In this document: one piece after another, positions 23,257-34,299 of the stretch
Position numbering within the stretch: the stretch's first letter is position 1
Layout: each line of letters begins with the position of its first letter
DNA from: Tulasnella sp. 424
Taxonomy: Eukaryota > Basidiomycota > Agaricomycetes > Cantharellales > Tulasnellaceae
DNA: 64,000 nt
Assembly (NCBI GenBank): GCA_019633425.1
Contig: WSUB01000060.1
Location: forward strand, 1-64,000
Direction: 5' to 3'
Notes under the pieces: model-generated
What the model was told of the DNA's origin: nothing
What the model saw: only the letters and a program-made list of their open reading frames with translations
Database searches by the model: none
Translations under genes and position numbers: made by a program

Positions 23257-23607
23257 ATGACGAAACAAGTGCGTTTTACTTTTCTCTCCCCCATCCAGAA
23301 CAACGTCCCTTCAAACAACACACCATCGTCGGACAAGAAGCCGTCTGATGACAAGATATCTCCTCCCTCATCAACGGCTACCGACGCAGTCACTGACGAC
23401 AAGGTCTACCAATATATTTCTCATCCATACAGATACGTTTTGGCTGGAATCGTATTCTTCATCGTCCCCGCGGTGGCCTTTTACCTTTTGGGTGGAGTGA
23501 GATGGTTGAGGAGGGTTACTGGTTGGGAGTTGGCGATGTTGGGAAGCGGAAGCCCGAGGGGAGCCCGGAAGGGAAAGTATTCCATGGTCCGTGACATGGA
23601 GAAGTAG
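23257..23607 (+). CDS. possible alternative 3' exon: membrane-anchor tail of cyclophilin B
   Basis: The frame starts 13 bases after the CypB stop and encodes a Ser/Thr/Asp-rich linker (SSDKKPSDDKISPPSSTATD), one clear membrane span (YRYVLAGIVFFIVPAVAFYL) and a basic tail ending SMVRDMEK. If the CypB exon splices at GAG/GTGCCG (donor 23220) to ACGCAG/ATG (acceptor 23256), the 37-nt intron removes the RAEL stop and joins the two frames in phase 0. Membrane-anchored secretory cyclophilins exist in fungi (yeast Cpr4 and Cpr8). An independent small gene is possible but unlikely given the 13-base spacing. The splice is unproven. Confidence 0.5.
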   Translation: MTKQVRFTFLSPIQNNVPSNNTPSSDKKPSDDKISPPSSTATDAVTDDKVYQYISHPYRYVLAGIVFFIVPAVAFYLLGGVRWLRRVTGWELAMLGSGSPRGARKGKYSMVRDMEK

Positions 23608-23981
23608 ACAGCCGAATTGTGTTTGTTGTTTCCGTGTCTTTCTGTATTCTATATATATGCTGGAATCACTCGAATAATTGTCTGAGAGCGGAAGCTATCG
23701 CCCTCTCATGCCCACTCGTATTCTGTCGCACGGAGTCTAAGGTTGAAAAGAGAATTAGAATAGAAAATGCATTTACACGAAGTATCGAATGGGACTACAA
23801 GGCTTGATCAATAACGTTTGCACGACGGGAGGAAGGGAGCCATAACACTAAAGACTACGTACCGATCAGCATAACAAAGAATAAGGGAATCATGGACCGA
23901 GCCAGCGAAAAAACCAAAGGGAAAACATCCTCATACACTCGGGCCGAGAAAGCGAAAGGCGACAATAATAGGAAGCCGGGA
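23608..23981. other. convergent intergenic spacer
   Basis: 3' flanks of the CypB locus (+) and the bZIP gene (-). No gene seen. Confidence 0.5.
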
Positions 23982-25286
23982 TCATGATGCGGCGGGTTGA
24001 GATTCGGCGGCGGCATCTTTTTCTGGGGTGGGTTCGGATGTTGATCCCGCGGATGTCTCGGTCTGCCCGGAAGGTTGCTGTTGTTGCTGCATCTGCTGGG
24101 ATTGGGCAATTTGTTGCATCTGAGTAATGGCAGCCCCAGCCTGTTGATATGCTTGTAGGGCAGCACGGAGCTGAGCGTTTTCCATTCGAAGAGTCTCGCA
24201 TAGTTGGCGAGATTCTTCCCACCGTCGGTTAGCTTCCTCTACGGAAGCAAGAGCTGCGTCGAGGAGCTGGGAACGTGACTCCAAAGCTTTGACATGGCTT
24301 TGAAAAAAATTGCTTATTAGCAGCTGTTGTCATCCAAAGAAGAACAGAGGTACTCACGCGTCTCTCCGTTCACGGAAAGCTCTCTGAGCCTTGCGATTCT
24401 GCTCAGCACGCTTCGAAGTATTCAGAGGCCGGCCACCCGAAGCGGTCCCACCAGGCGAGTGAGCCTGTTCGGGAACGGACTGTGGTGGTTGCGGAGCACC
24501 GGGAACACCTGGACCACCCATGGGCACTGGCATCACTGGAACGTATCCCGGAGGAACTTGGTGTGGATGGAAGTGGAATGATGGGTGCATATGTTGTCCC
24601 TGAGGGTGTTGCGAGTGCCCAAGCGGCGGAAGCTGGTGATGAGGTGGGGGTGGCGGTGGTTGGTGGTGTTGCTGAGCGTGATGAGCTGCGGCTGCGGCTT
24701 GTTGCTGAGCAGCTACTTGCTCGGGAGTTGGTTGAGGAGCCGCAGTAGTGTGAGGGTGGGGGGGCTGTTCGTGGTGAGCAGCAGGGGTCGGGGGCGAACG
24801 ATTTGCCCGGTCTTCATCCTCCTCCGTAGCTCCGTCAGCCGGAGATTTGCGTTTTCTGGAACGTTTTGAGCCCGGATCATCAGAAGGATTAGGAGAGTTT
24901 GGTTCGGGTGCTGTGACCGTCTCTTGCGTTGATGCTGCATTACGCAAACGGATGGATAAGAGGTGTTCAACTAAACGAACACGTCAGACAAATTTTAATA
25001 GTGACTCACCTGCCGACGCTGATTGAGATACTCCTGGGTGAGGTGCAAGCTGGTATTGAGGAACTGAATAGGGCGAAAGGCGAGGGAAGAAAGCAGGTTA
25101 GGTCAGCAACGCGGGCCACGAGATTGAGGCGAGAGAATGCCATTAGATAATGGCTTAGCAAGCCAGCGGGTCTAAACTCGACGACCTTGTCTAATCTAAC
25201 AACTACTCACCAGCACCAGGATGAGATTGCATGCTTGGGGCACTAGGGGCGGGCATGTGCGGCGGGTGAGAGGGTTGTTGCATCAT
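23982..25286 (-). CDS. bZIP transcription factor (PAP1/KapC-like)
   Basis: The basic region reads NTSKRAEQNRKAQRAFRERR, with the N-x-x-A-Q-x-A-F-R core that marks the fungal AP-1/PAP1/KapC bZIP group. After one intron the leucine zipper starts DAHVKALESRSQLLDAALAS and continues EEANRRWEESRQLCETLRME. The N-terminal half is His/Pro/Gln-rich low-complexity sequence; a KRSRKRK segment may be a nuclear signal. The C-terminus is Gln-rich (MQQIAQSQQM) and ends ESQPAAS. The first exon reads MMQQPSHPPHMPAPSAPSMQ; an in-frame TGA upstream of 25286 supports this start. Cys-rich redox domains typical of Yap1/Pap1 are not seen, so a KapC-like regulator is the better fit. Introns lie near 25050-25210, 24960-25010 and 24290-24360. 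Confidence 0.85.
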
Positions 25287-28200
25287 GTTGAGAACAGTGT
25301 TGAAGAGCGAACGGTTGGAGACAACGGCGACGGGAGATTGTCAGTTCAGGTGAGAACGGTGCGTCGGGAACACTTTAATAGTAAATCTAAAATAGCGACG
25401 ACGGAGCGGTTTGCGCGATACCGGTGAGTCTTAAGGTCGAATGGCGCGATGAGCAGAAAGTAAGTTACTGGTGGAGGGGGGGGGGCGAAGCTGAAGAGCG
25501 CAGGGGAGATGGATCGGGGGGCGAATGTGCCCCTTATTATTCAGCTCTCGGCTTTAAACTTCGCACGGACGGAGCACCTGGCCACAGCTATGTGTGATGG
25601 TGATCACGTCAGCCGGAGTAACGATACCCACGTCCCTGTTCACCGCAACTGCCCCTCCACCCAATTCCCTTGCCCGCTTTTGGGCTTCACATTCCCATGG
25701 CTGCAAAGCCCACTTACATGAGCTGCTGACGAGGGACTTTCTAGACCGAATCTGCGCAGTTGTCTGCCTTGCTCGATCGTCCAGGCCAGAACCCGAACCT
25801 TCAGGTCTTGCGCGCCTCGGCCTATCTTTGTTACGCGCTCTTGTCTCATCTCCTTGGTATTCTCACCAATTGGCCCGGCTTGCTTACGTGTGCACATGAT
25901 CTCACTTCCCTTGTTTGAGGAAAGCCGGGAACTTACAAACCGTTGCCGCGTCGTCATTCACCGTTTTGACCGGATCGAATTGGCGCTCGTCGTTTCTCTC
26001 TAATTTTGTCTGAAAGGCGCTTGGCGAGGCCCTCAGCGTTAGGTTGGGGTTGGCCTCTGCGCTTGGTCCACGGCCTCCGAGCCTATTCGGACTCATCCCC
26101 GATCCCAATTTCTTCGCCTTTGGTTCTGTAGCGCGATGCCAGGCTCTCCCGTACCAGTTGATTTAGGACGGGCTCCAGCATATCGCAAGCCATACCCCTA
26201 TGCGAGGCGCATTCGTCACGGTCTCGCGTAATCGCCCGGTGACATTCCCCGGGTGTCGATCGCTCACCAAAGTCTACAAGACGACGGAGACTGTCCCGGT
26301 CATCTAGGCCGTTAGTCGCGGGGAAGCCGGTAATCACTGTCAAGGTGTTTGACAAGCGGCAGTGCCAAGTCCGGGTTTCGCACAGGTTTCTGTCCTACGG
26401 GTTAGCTATTCCTGGACAACAGAGTAAACTTCTTTATGATCTGAGCCGCGGGCGCTGTGGCGGGTCGAAGCACGAACATTCGGAGATGAGTTCATGATCA
26501 CGATAATATCTTCAGCTATTTTAGACATCATCCTTTCCCTGTGAGGCCTTTGTCTCCGCTACAAACGTAAAACACTGATACTCCCGGAAGCTATGCTACC
26601 CGAGCGATATTAGAAAGAGATGATCAACCTACTTAGCTGCTGTTAAACCTGTCGTCTGCAGCACTCGGCTATAATTTCCTACCTTACCCAAAAGGCCAAG
26701 CGCTCAGTCTGGCGCCATTCAAATGGCACAAGTCACGCCGCAGAACCTTTTTTGGGACTTGGCGTGAGACCAAGTCTCTGTGCAGGATTACCGGTTATGC
26801 ACAACCCGTGTCATCAGGGCCCGTGCGTACCTCCGCGGCTGATCAAAGCAAATGCCGAAACTTGATTATAAAGATATTCTAACAAGTGACGTAGCTCCCT
26901 CCCGTCGTATATAGTCATATTTGGCTTGCTCCAGGCTTTGGGACATATTGTGGACTTGCTGGGTCTTAGCCGATAGCGTTGTGGAATCGAGCGATGGGCG
27001 GAAAATTCGGATCTCCCTCCCTTGCACCCACCGAGCGGTTCACATCGGCATCGTCAAAAAATAGAGCATCTCCATCATATGCGCTTCTTTTTTTCTGGTC
27101 TTGGATTTGAATAACTCAATTTATCCTTGGATGCGTGCCGTCACACGATAATCTCCGAAAGATTCCTTGCCTGACCTCTCGATAATCTGGGAATAGAACT
27201 TCTCCCTCTCGAGGAAGCTCTTAGACTTTGAGGGCTTAAATTTAGGTATTTCCAAGGAGAAAAATGTCTTAAAAATCAACACGATAGACACACCCCCGGC
27301 TTGGTCCCCGCCGATCCAGGCCTGATCATGCCTGTGCGAGCATGCCCACACACACAGGCCTAGGTAAATACAGCATCTCACGACCTTCAGATTATGGGTC
27401 GGGTTCCGAGGAGGCCGAGTTGTGGAGTCAAGTAGAGATTTGTGCTGCGTAAGCGGGCGGCGAGCTTACGCACTACCTCGCTACTTGCCTCCATCTTGGA
27501 TCACGGCCTCGGCGACCCGCGTCCGCTTCTCGCAGAACCTCCACCGCAGTTCATTTAGTCATTTTAGACCGAGGGATGACGCCGTCTGATCGATTCTTCC
27601 TTTCCTTGGCTGGCCTACTGCGGGTCGATGCCCGAATGCTAAATGCCCCGCTTCCCCTGGCCACATTTTAGTCTTCTGGATAGTATCATAGCAACAGGTT
27701 GATCGCTTGTACAGTAGGCAGTGCATAGAGAATACTAAGTATTCGATATGGAGGACATGCAATGATCGGGCCAAAGCCGAGGCAGTGCGGTGCATACTGT
27801 TGCTTACGTGACATGTCGTACCAATGCAAGGACGCAGATCATATCAAGGTGACATCAAAAGGCCAGCCTAGGAATCAAAGGACGGCAAGACCAGGTCAAA
27901 CCCCGATAAAGGGACCGGAGGAATCGATTTCTGAGTTGAGAAACACGCAGAAGACGATGAGCGGCCTAGTTTCCGTTGAGCGCAGCTTGAAACGGGTTGA
28001 CGGGAGCAACTTCGCGGCATATTGCCCGTGCGTGGCATGAAGGGGCTGAGGATTAGCCGATTCGGGCATCTCCCCGATAGCACGGTTGACGAAGCCTGTC
28101 ACGGCGGCCATGTTAAAGTTTTTTTGAGACAAACAGATCTGCTCGTAGCGAAAGTCACAAGCAAAACCCTTGAAGTACAGTCCCAAGATTGTGTACGACG

Positions 28201-28944
28201 GTTGAGAGGACAATAGACGCATACTTGATTGAAGAGCGAGACCAAAACCGACTGGTAGAGAAAACGAGACGAATGGAACCTTGAAAACCATCAGTGCGAG
28301 CCCCTTCTTGAGTTAAGTGCTAGGAGTGCAATCGTCTGATTGTCTATTCGATGGGATATATGTGGAGCCGCAATATTGATGTCACTCTTTACACGTAATT
28401 AATGCGTGTTGGACTTGACGAAAACCAGGTATTGAGATATATCAGTTGGACGAAAGGTCTGGCAGAAAACTGGCAGCGGAGACTGCAGAGAAAATATGAT
28501 CATCAAATCGAGATCAGAAGGGGACTTGTTTCACAGGGAGTTCTGCTTGTTGTTGTGGGACAAGAATCGCGGTCGAACGGAGTTCGCGCACTGGATTTCA
28601 GGACCAAGCACATTGCCATTAAGTATGCCGGGCTCTTAGAAAGCATCCAGAGACAACAGGGAGCAAGCGGCCTATTATATGAGGGGCTGTAGAGATCAGG
28701 GGTAGAAACGGCACGCTTGTTCAGGTTTACCACATGGCCCTTCGGACTTCTAATCTCTTAAAGCCGAAGAGCCGTCCGATGAAAAAAATTTACCCATTGA
28801 AGAAAAATTTCAATCTTGCGCACAGACCACCTCAAGAGTGTATAAGTAGGGGGTGTATCGACAATAGGTAGTGTTTCCTCAGACTGTACTCAGCTAGGAT
28901 CTATTCGATAGTATCCAACCGAGTATCGCAATTTCACAATTGCC

Positions 28945-29013
28945 ATGTCGTCAAACCACGACGATGAGATTATGCTGCCGCCTACGACTGAGAACTTTTT
29001 TCGGGTGATCTCC
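28945..29013 (+). pseudogene. possible truncated 5' end of an unrecognised gene
   Basis: A promoter-like stretch (GTATAAGTAGG near 28838-28848) precedes an ATG encoding MSSNHDDEIMLPPTTENFFR and then VIS and a stop. Reading past GTGATCTCCTAG in the next frame gives IPVDDVPSVPPCEGLGGVQY, which soon becomes meaningless near the edge of the P450 array. It looks like a first exon cut off from its body. Very weak evidence. Confidence 0.2.
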
Positions 29014-29119
29014 TAGAGAATCCCTGTCGATGACGTTCCGAGCGTTCCTCCGTGTGAGGGCCTCGGGGGCGTGCAGTATGCCTCTGAGCGGTTTATTTAC
29101 CTTTATTTTTTACTACTCC

Positions 29120-29135
29120 TTAACCCTAACCCTAG
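29120..29135. repeat. short interstitial telomere-like repeat
   Basis: TTAACCCTAACCCTAG contains just over two units of CCCTAA, the telomere repeat of most filamentous fungi. It lies about 60 bp outside the left edge of the P450 tandem array. Confidence 0.4.
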
Positions 29136-29344
29136 ACCGAGTTACAATAATGAAGAACCCAAAACTTAGCTCCCTTCTGGCCGTACGCTGATCGTTGACG
29201 CGTTTAGTACCGGATCGTAGGACGCCAACGGCTTCAGGCGGCTCTCCCTGGGGACAAGTAAAGTCGCGGATGAAAAAAGTCTATATATGCTCGCGTCCGG
29301 GTATCTGGAAGGCAACGTAATATACATAAATGACAAACTCTGAT

Positions 29345-31171
29345 CTATTTACGCTTGGACACCAAAATGTGTGTAGGTTTTTTTGGATGCATGATCCCCG
29401 TTCCAATCCGGGACATGTCGAATAGCGCTGAACCAGAGGACGGTGTCTCGTACGCGGGGTCAAGCTGGATGTCAAAGTTCAACAAGTATAAGGCCATGAC
29501 AAATTTGGATCCTTTCGCCGCGAAGTGCCGCCCTTCGCACTGGGTAGGTTGGTCGTTAGCACCCCCAAGGACGGCAAGAGGATTAACGAGTAAATGAGCT
29601 TACCTGCGAGACTCCACCACCGAAAGCGAGGAACGGCTTGCGTGACCCACCCTCTGTCACGATACCCGCATCAACAAATCGGTCTGGCTTGAACGTTGCC
29701 GCATCCGAGCCATAGATTTCTTGGTCGAGGTGAACAGAGCGAGTTTGACAAACGAGTACGTCGCCTTTGCTGAATTCGAATTGCGGGTAGCCACTGATTG
29801 TCACACCGTCTTCGACCACTGTGCGTATAGAGAAGCTTGACGACGAGACTCGCAACGCCTCCGATACCGTGGAGGTGATTAGGGGGAGGGAAGCGTTGTT
29901 GAGGAAGTCCATCAGTTCGGTCAAGTTGGCACCACTCAGATCTGCGCCCGGGTGAGCCTTAAGCCATGAATCTCGGGCAGCGTCGACCTCTTCGTAGAGG
30001 GGGGCCAGACTTTGAGGCTCGTGTAGCATGAGGTTGACAGCCCAGAAGAAGCCCCAAGTCATGTTCCCGTTGGCCGCCCAAAAGTCCGAGTTGAAAGCCC
30101 TATATGAATGAAGGTTACAGTCAGCACAAAAAGCCGAGAAAAGAGTAAATACTCACGTAGCGAGTTCCCGATCAGTCCAAGGTGGCTGACTTTCGTTCCT
30201 TGCGCCATCGACGATCATGGTAACGAGCTCAGCAGCTTCATCTTCCCAGCCAGGGGTGTTGAAGTATTCTTCAAACATGTCAATGAGCTGGTTGCGAGCT
30301 CGGATGCCCTTCTGAACGAAGAGCGTGGGCGCTCCGGCTGCGAAGAAGGGAATATAATCGTCGAAAATCAAGAAAGGTTCGTATGACTGGTTGATGGTAA
30401 GGAAAAATCGTTTGTTAGATGCATTTATCCACAAAAAGGTCCCTTACGTAGAACACGGACCTTTTCTGCTGGGAACAGCGGCCCAAACATCGCGGCCGAG
30501 ATTGCTCTAAAGAGAGGCTTATGTGCGAATTCCTCCAGAGTCGTATTCCACTGCTTTCCAGCTATCTTGGCATTAAGTTCTTCCAATCTGTCGACAGAGT
30601 GCTTGGTGAGGGCGTCGATCATCGGAGTAACGTTTGACGATGCCATAATTCGGTGATGCATCGGGAACATTGTTTCTTTCATATATTCGTTGTCGTAAAC
30701 AATCGAACGAGGCATGTCGAACATTTTAATGCCGAATTCAAGGCGCGTTGGTGTGAAAACGAAGGACTTGGAATTTCGATAGATCGCTGAAATGGCCTGT
30801 ATTGAGTGAAATTAGATACACGGATTAGAAAGTTCCATCAGTGTCGAGACACTCACGGCCGCGGAGGTGACATATGTTGATCGCATGCCAGCTGCTTGGA
30901 CTGTGAAAATATCACCATATTTCTCTCTGAAAGGGGCGGGCTCAGTCAAGGCACGCCATATACTGCGTATTGGGCCTGTTCACCTCGCATTTTGGAAGAA
31001 GGTATCAGGATCTTTGCCCATTGTGACGGCTGAGCCTATCCATGGGATAGTGTACGATACTACAGGGGGGCGTCGAGCATTCGAGTTTTTCTTTGTGTAG
31101 TAGTATCCCAAAACGGCCGCACCAGCTGCTGCAGTGGTAGCCACAGCCATAGATGAGTTTGAGTCAAGCAT
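29345..31171 (-). CDS. cytochrome P450, array copy 1 (CYP7/CYP8-like)
   Basis: Haem-thiolate protein with an N-terminal membrane anchor (MLDSNSSMAVATTAAAGAAV, then LGYYYTKK) and a proline-rich hinge (ARRPPVVSYTIPWIGSA). The I-helix segment reads WAANGNMTWGFFWAVNLM, the ExxR motif EALR is in VSEALRVSS, the PERF-type motif is FKPDRF, and the haem loop is FLAFGGGVSQCEGR with the Cys ligand encoded by the first codon of the last exon. The CYP7/CYP8 class (sterol 7-alpha-hydroxylases, prostacyclin synthase) shares this I-helix style, which lacks the usual acid-threonine pair. Five or six introns; about 505 residues, normal length. The last exon ends THILVSKRK. A TATA-like GATATAAAAA (plus-strand reading, 31248-31257) lies 77 bp upstream. 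An alternative start at 31198 adds nine residues. Substrate unknown. Confidence 0.88.
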
Positions 31172-31247
31172 ATCGAGTTTCACAGAAGGAAAATCCAAGA
31201 AAAAGAGCGGATAAAGTTTTGTGAGGCTGGATCGTGGTGGTGGTTTG

Positions 31248-31257
31248 ATATAAAAAG
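31248..31257 (-). promoter_or_regulatory. TATA-like box, P450 copy 1
   Basis: GATATAAAAA in plus-strand reading (TTTTTATATC on the gene strand), 77 bp before the ATG. It sits at the same place in all four copies. Confidence 0.45.
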
Positions 31258-31512
31258 GTTGGCCGGGCTTTGCGTGGGGGCCCGAGACGCAAAGGAAGCC
31301 AAAGATTAACCGCTGGTCCCTTTTATGCGCCGTGAATGAACTCTCCCTATTCCTGACATCCCGAGGAAGTCAATAATTTCGCCGTCAAATATGCTTTCGA
31401 AAACGCTGCAGCTTTGTGTGACTTTCGATGGAATTTTAGCAGCGAAACCGACAGAGACCTCTCTAGGTGAATGTGCCGATTGTTTTCGTCCGACGTAGAG
31501 GTAGCGAAAATG

Positions 31513-31588
31513 GTAATCTCCGGTCCTCAGACTGCCGGGGCGGAGGAGCCTGAGACGGAGACCCGGCAGTCTGAGGACCGGAGACTAC
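31513..31588. mobile_element. small hairpin element in P450 spacer 1-2
   Basis: Two 27-nt arms (31513-31539 and 31562-31588) are reverse complements with one mismatch, around a 22-nt loop. The left arm begins GTAATCTCCGGTCCTCAGAC. The equivalent place in the copy 2-3 spacer (about 34006-34012) reads straight through from TAGCGAAAAT to GGGCTGCC without it. So it is an insertion, with possible imperfect 6-bp flanks GAAAAT and GAATAC. It has no coding capacity. Confidence 0.65.
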
Positions 31589-31887
31589 GAATACGGGCTG
31601 CCTGTTCTCGCTCCAGTTTCGAAACCCAGCGAAAACAGGTGCAAGGCACTTTTGCCACACTTACGCTGGACGAAAACCTTGAGCATGTTCGTCGCAAATT
31701 TACTCCATCCTTTTCCTGAACTGACGCGTTTCGTACAGCTAGCACCGGATCGCAGGACCCCAACGGCTTCGAACAGGCGGTTCTCTCTTGGGACAAGTAA
31801 AGTCGCAGATGAAAAAAAAAAGTCTCTATATGTTCGCGTCCGGGTATCTGGAAGGCAACGTAGTATGCATGAATGACATGCTCTGAT

Positions 31888-33709
31888 CTATTTACGCTTT
31901 GACGCCAAAATGTGTGTTGGCTTTTTTGGATGCATGATCCCCGTTCCAATCCGGGACATGTCGAATAGCGCCGAACTAGAGGACGGTTTCTCGTGCGCGG
32001 GGTCAAGCTTGATGTCAAAGTTCAACAGGTATAAGGCCATGACGAATTTGGATCCTTTCGCCGCGAAGTGCCGCCCTTCGCACTAAGTAGGTTGGTCGTT
32101 AGCACCCCCAAGGACGGCAAGAGGACTAGCGAGTGAATGAGCTAACCTGCGAGACTCCACCACCGAAAGCGAGGAACGGCTTGCGTGACCCACCCTCTGT
32201 TACGATACCCGCATCAACAAATCGGTCTGGCTTGAACGTTGCCGCATCCGAGCCATAGATTTCTTGATCGAGGTGAACAGAGCGAGCTTGACAAACGAGT
32301 ACGTCGCCTTTACTGAATTCGAATTGCGGGTAGCCACTAATTGTCACACCGTCTTCGACCACTGTGCGTATAGAGAAGCTTGACGACGAGACTCGCAACG
32401 CCTCCGATACTGTGGAGGTGGTTAGAGGGAGGGAAGCGTTGTTGAGGAAGTCCATCAATTCCGTCAAGTTGGCACCACTCAGATCTGCGCCCGGGTGAGC
32501 CTTAAGCCATGAATCTCGGGCAGCGTCGACCTCTTCGTAGAGGGGAGCCAGACTTTGAGGTTCGTGTAGCATGAGGTTGATAGCCCAGAAGCAGCCCCAA
32601 GTCATGTTCCCGTTTGCCGCCCAAAAGTCCGAGTTGATAGCCCTACATGAATAAGGTTACAGTCAACACAGAAGGCCGAGAAAAGAGTAAATCCTCACGC
32701 AGCGAGCTCCCGATCAGTCCAAGGTGGCTGACTCTCGTTCCTTGCGCCATCGACGATCATGGTAACGAGCTCAGCAGCTTCATCTTCCCAGCCAGGGGTG
32801 TTGAAGTATTCTTCAAACATGTCAATGAGCTGGTTGCGAGCTCGAACGCCCTTCTGAACGAAGAGCGCAGGCGCTCCGGCGGCGAAGAAGGGAATATAAT
32901 CGTCGAAAATCAAGAAAGGTTCGTATGACTGGTCGACAGTAAGCAAAAATCCTTTGTTAGATGCATTTGTCCACGGAAAGTAGAACACGGACCTTTTCTG
33001 CCGGGAACAGCGGCCCAAACATCGTGGCCGAGATTGCTCTAAAGAGAGGCTTATGTGCGAATTCCTCCAGAGTCGTATTCCACTGCTTTCCAGCTATCTT
33101 GGCATTAAGTTCCTCCAATCTGTCGACAGAGTGCTTGGTGAGGGCGTCAACCATCGGCGTAACGTTTGACGGAGCCAAAACTCGGTGATGCATCGGGAAC
33201 ATCGTTTCTGTCATATATTCGTTGTCGTAAACGATCGAACGAGGCATGTCGAACATTTTAATGGAGAATTCAAGGCGCGTTGGCGTGAAAACGAAGGACT
33301 TGGAATTTCGATAGATCGCTGAAATGGCCTGCATTGAGTGAATTAGATACACAGATTAGAGGGTTCCATCAGTGTCGAGACACTCACGGCGGCGGAGGTG
33401 ACATATGTTGACCGCATGCCAGCTGCTTGGACTGTGAAAATATCGCCATATTTCTCTCTGGAAGAAACAGGCTTAGTTTAGGCGCTCGGCGCGCTGTACG
33501 CTGTGTACTGGGCCCATTTACCTCGCATTTTGGAAGAAGGTGTCAGGATCTTTGCCCAATGTGACTGCTGAGCCTATCCATGGGATTGTGTACGAAACTA
33601 CAGGGGGACGTCGAGTATTCGACTTTTTCTTGGTGTAGTAGTATCCCAACACGGCGGCACCAGCTGCTGCAGTTGTAGCCACAGTTGTAAATGAGTTCGA
33701 GTCAAGCAT
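31888..33709 (-). CDS. cytochrome P450, array copy 2 (CYP7/CYP8-like)
   Basis: Second unit. It starts MLDSNSFTTVATTAAAGAAV and continues YTIPWIGSAVTLGKDPDTFF. Diagnostic segments are FDMPRSIVYDNEYMTETMF, WAANGNMTWGCFWAINLM (Phe to Cys change against copy 1), EALR, FKPDRF and FLAFGGGVSQ joined to CEGR; the end is HILASKRK. The acceptor before the haem Cys codon is TAG where the others have CAG, still legal. No frameshift or stop was found when exons were followed against the other copies. A TATA-like GATATAAAAA lies at 33802-33811. It appears intact. Confidence 0.87.
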
Positions 33710-33801
33710 GTCGAGTTTCACAGCAAAAAAAAAATCCAAGGAAAGAGGGGATAAAGTTCTGCGAGGCTGGATGGTCGTGGTCGTTTGATGCGTGGTGGTT
33801 T

Positions 33802-33811
33802 GATATAAAAA
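33802..33811 (-). promoter_or_regulatory. TATA-like box, P450 copy 2
   Basis: GATATAAAAA in plus-strand reading, 93 bp upstream of the copy 2 ATG. Confidence 0.45.
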
Positions 33812-34299
33812 GGGTGGCCGGGCTTTGTGTTGGGGGCTCGAGGCACGTCCGAAGCCACCAAGTCCGCCCAATTATGGGAAAAATGTCATTCCGGGTTACT
33901 CGATGCCGCCAAGACGTAAAGGACTAACCGCTGGTCCCTGTTCTGTGCCTTGAATGAACCCTCCCTACTCTGCGCGGATTCTTTTCGTCCGACGTAAAGG
34001 TAGCGAAAATGGGCTGCCTGTTCTCGCTCCAGTTTCGAAACCCAGCGAAAACAGGCAAGGCACTTTTGCCACACTTACGCTGGACAAAAATTTTGAGCAT
34101 ATTCGTAGCAAATTTCCTCCACCCTTTCCGTGGACTGACGCGTTTCGTAAAGCTAGCACCGGATCGCAGGACCCCAACGGCTTCGAACAGGCGGCTCTCT
34201 CTGGGGACAAATAAAGTCGCGGATGGAGAAAAAAGTCGATATATGTTCGCGTCCGGGTATCTGAAGGCAACGTAATATACGTAAATGACAACCTCTGAT

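Larger units (their letters stand above)
25287..29196. other. gene-poor 3.9-kb stretch
   Basis: No conserved gene found on either strand. Open frames are short, overlapping and motif-free. There is no obvious long terminal repeat, transposase motif or tRNA. The first 300 bp are the bZIP upstream region. The stretch may hold decayed coding sequence or mobile-element remnants, or lineage-specific genes I cannot recognise. It borders the P450 array. Confidence 0.5.

Noticed and set aside
23257..23286. 30-nt intron GTGCG...ATCCAG inside the cyclophilin tail frame
   Set aside because: Too short for fungal splicing and the frame is open without it.
24354..24947. His/Pro/Gln repeats as a microsatellite or collapsed array
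   Set aside because: Low-complexity coding sequence of the bZIP factor, a normal trait of such regulators.
25640..25957. Gene at 25.6-26.4 kb on the minus strand
   Set aside because: Frames are short, without motif, promoter or splice logic; left as gene-poor DNA.
29281..29475. Repeated short minus-strand frames at each P450 3' end (also near 31527 and 33924)
   Set aside because: Out-of-frame shadows of the conserved last exon and spacer; repeated only because the unit is duplicated.
32090..32110. Apparent loss of the splice acceptor before the haem Cys in P450 copy 2 (CAG changed)
   Set aside because: The gene strand reads TAG here, still a valid acceptor, and the Cys codon follows in phase.
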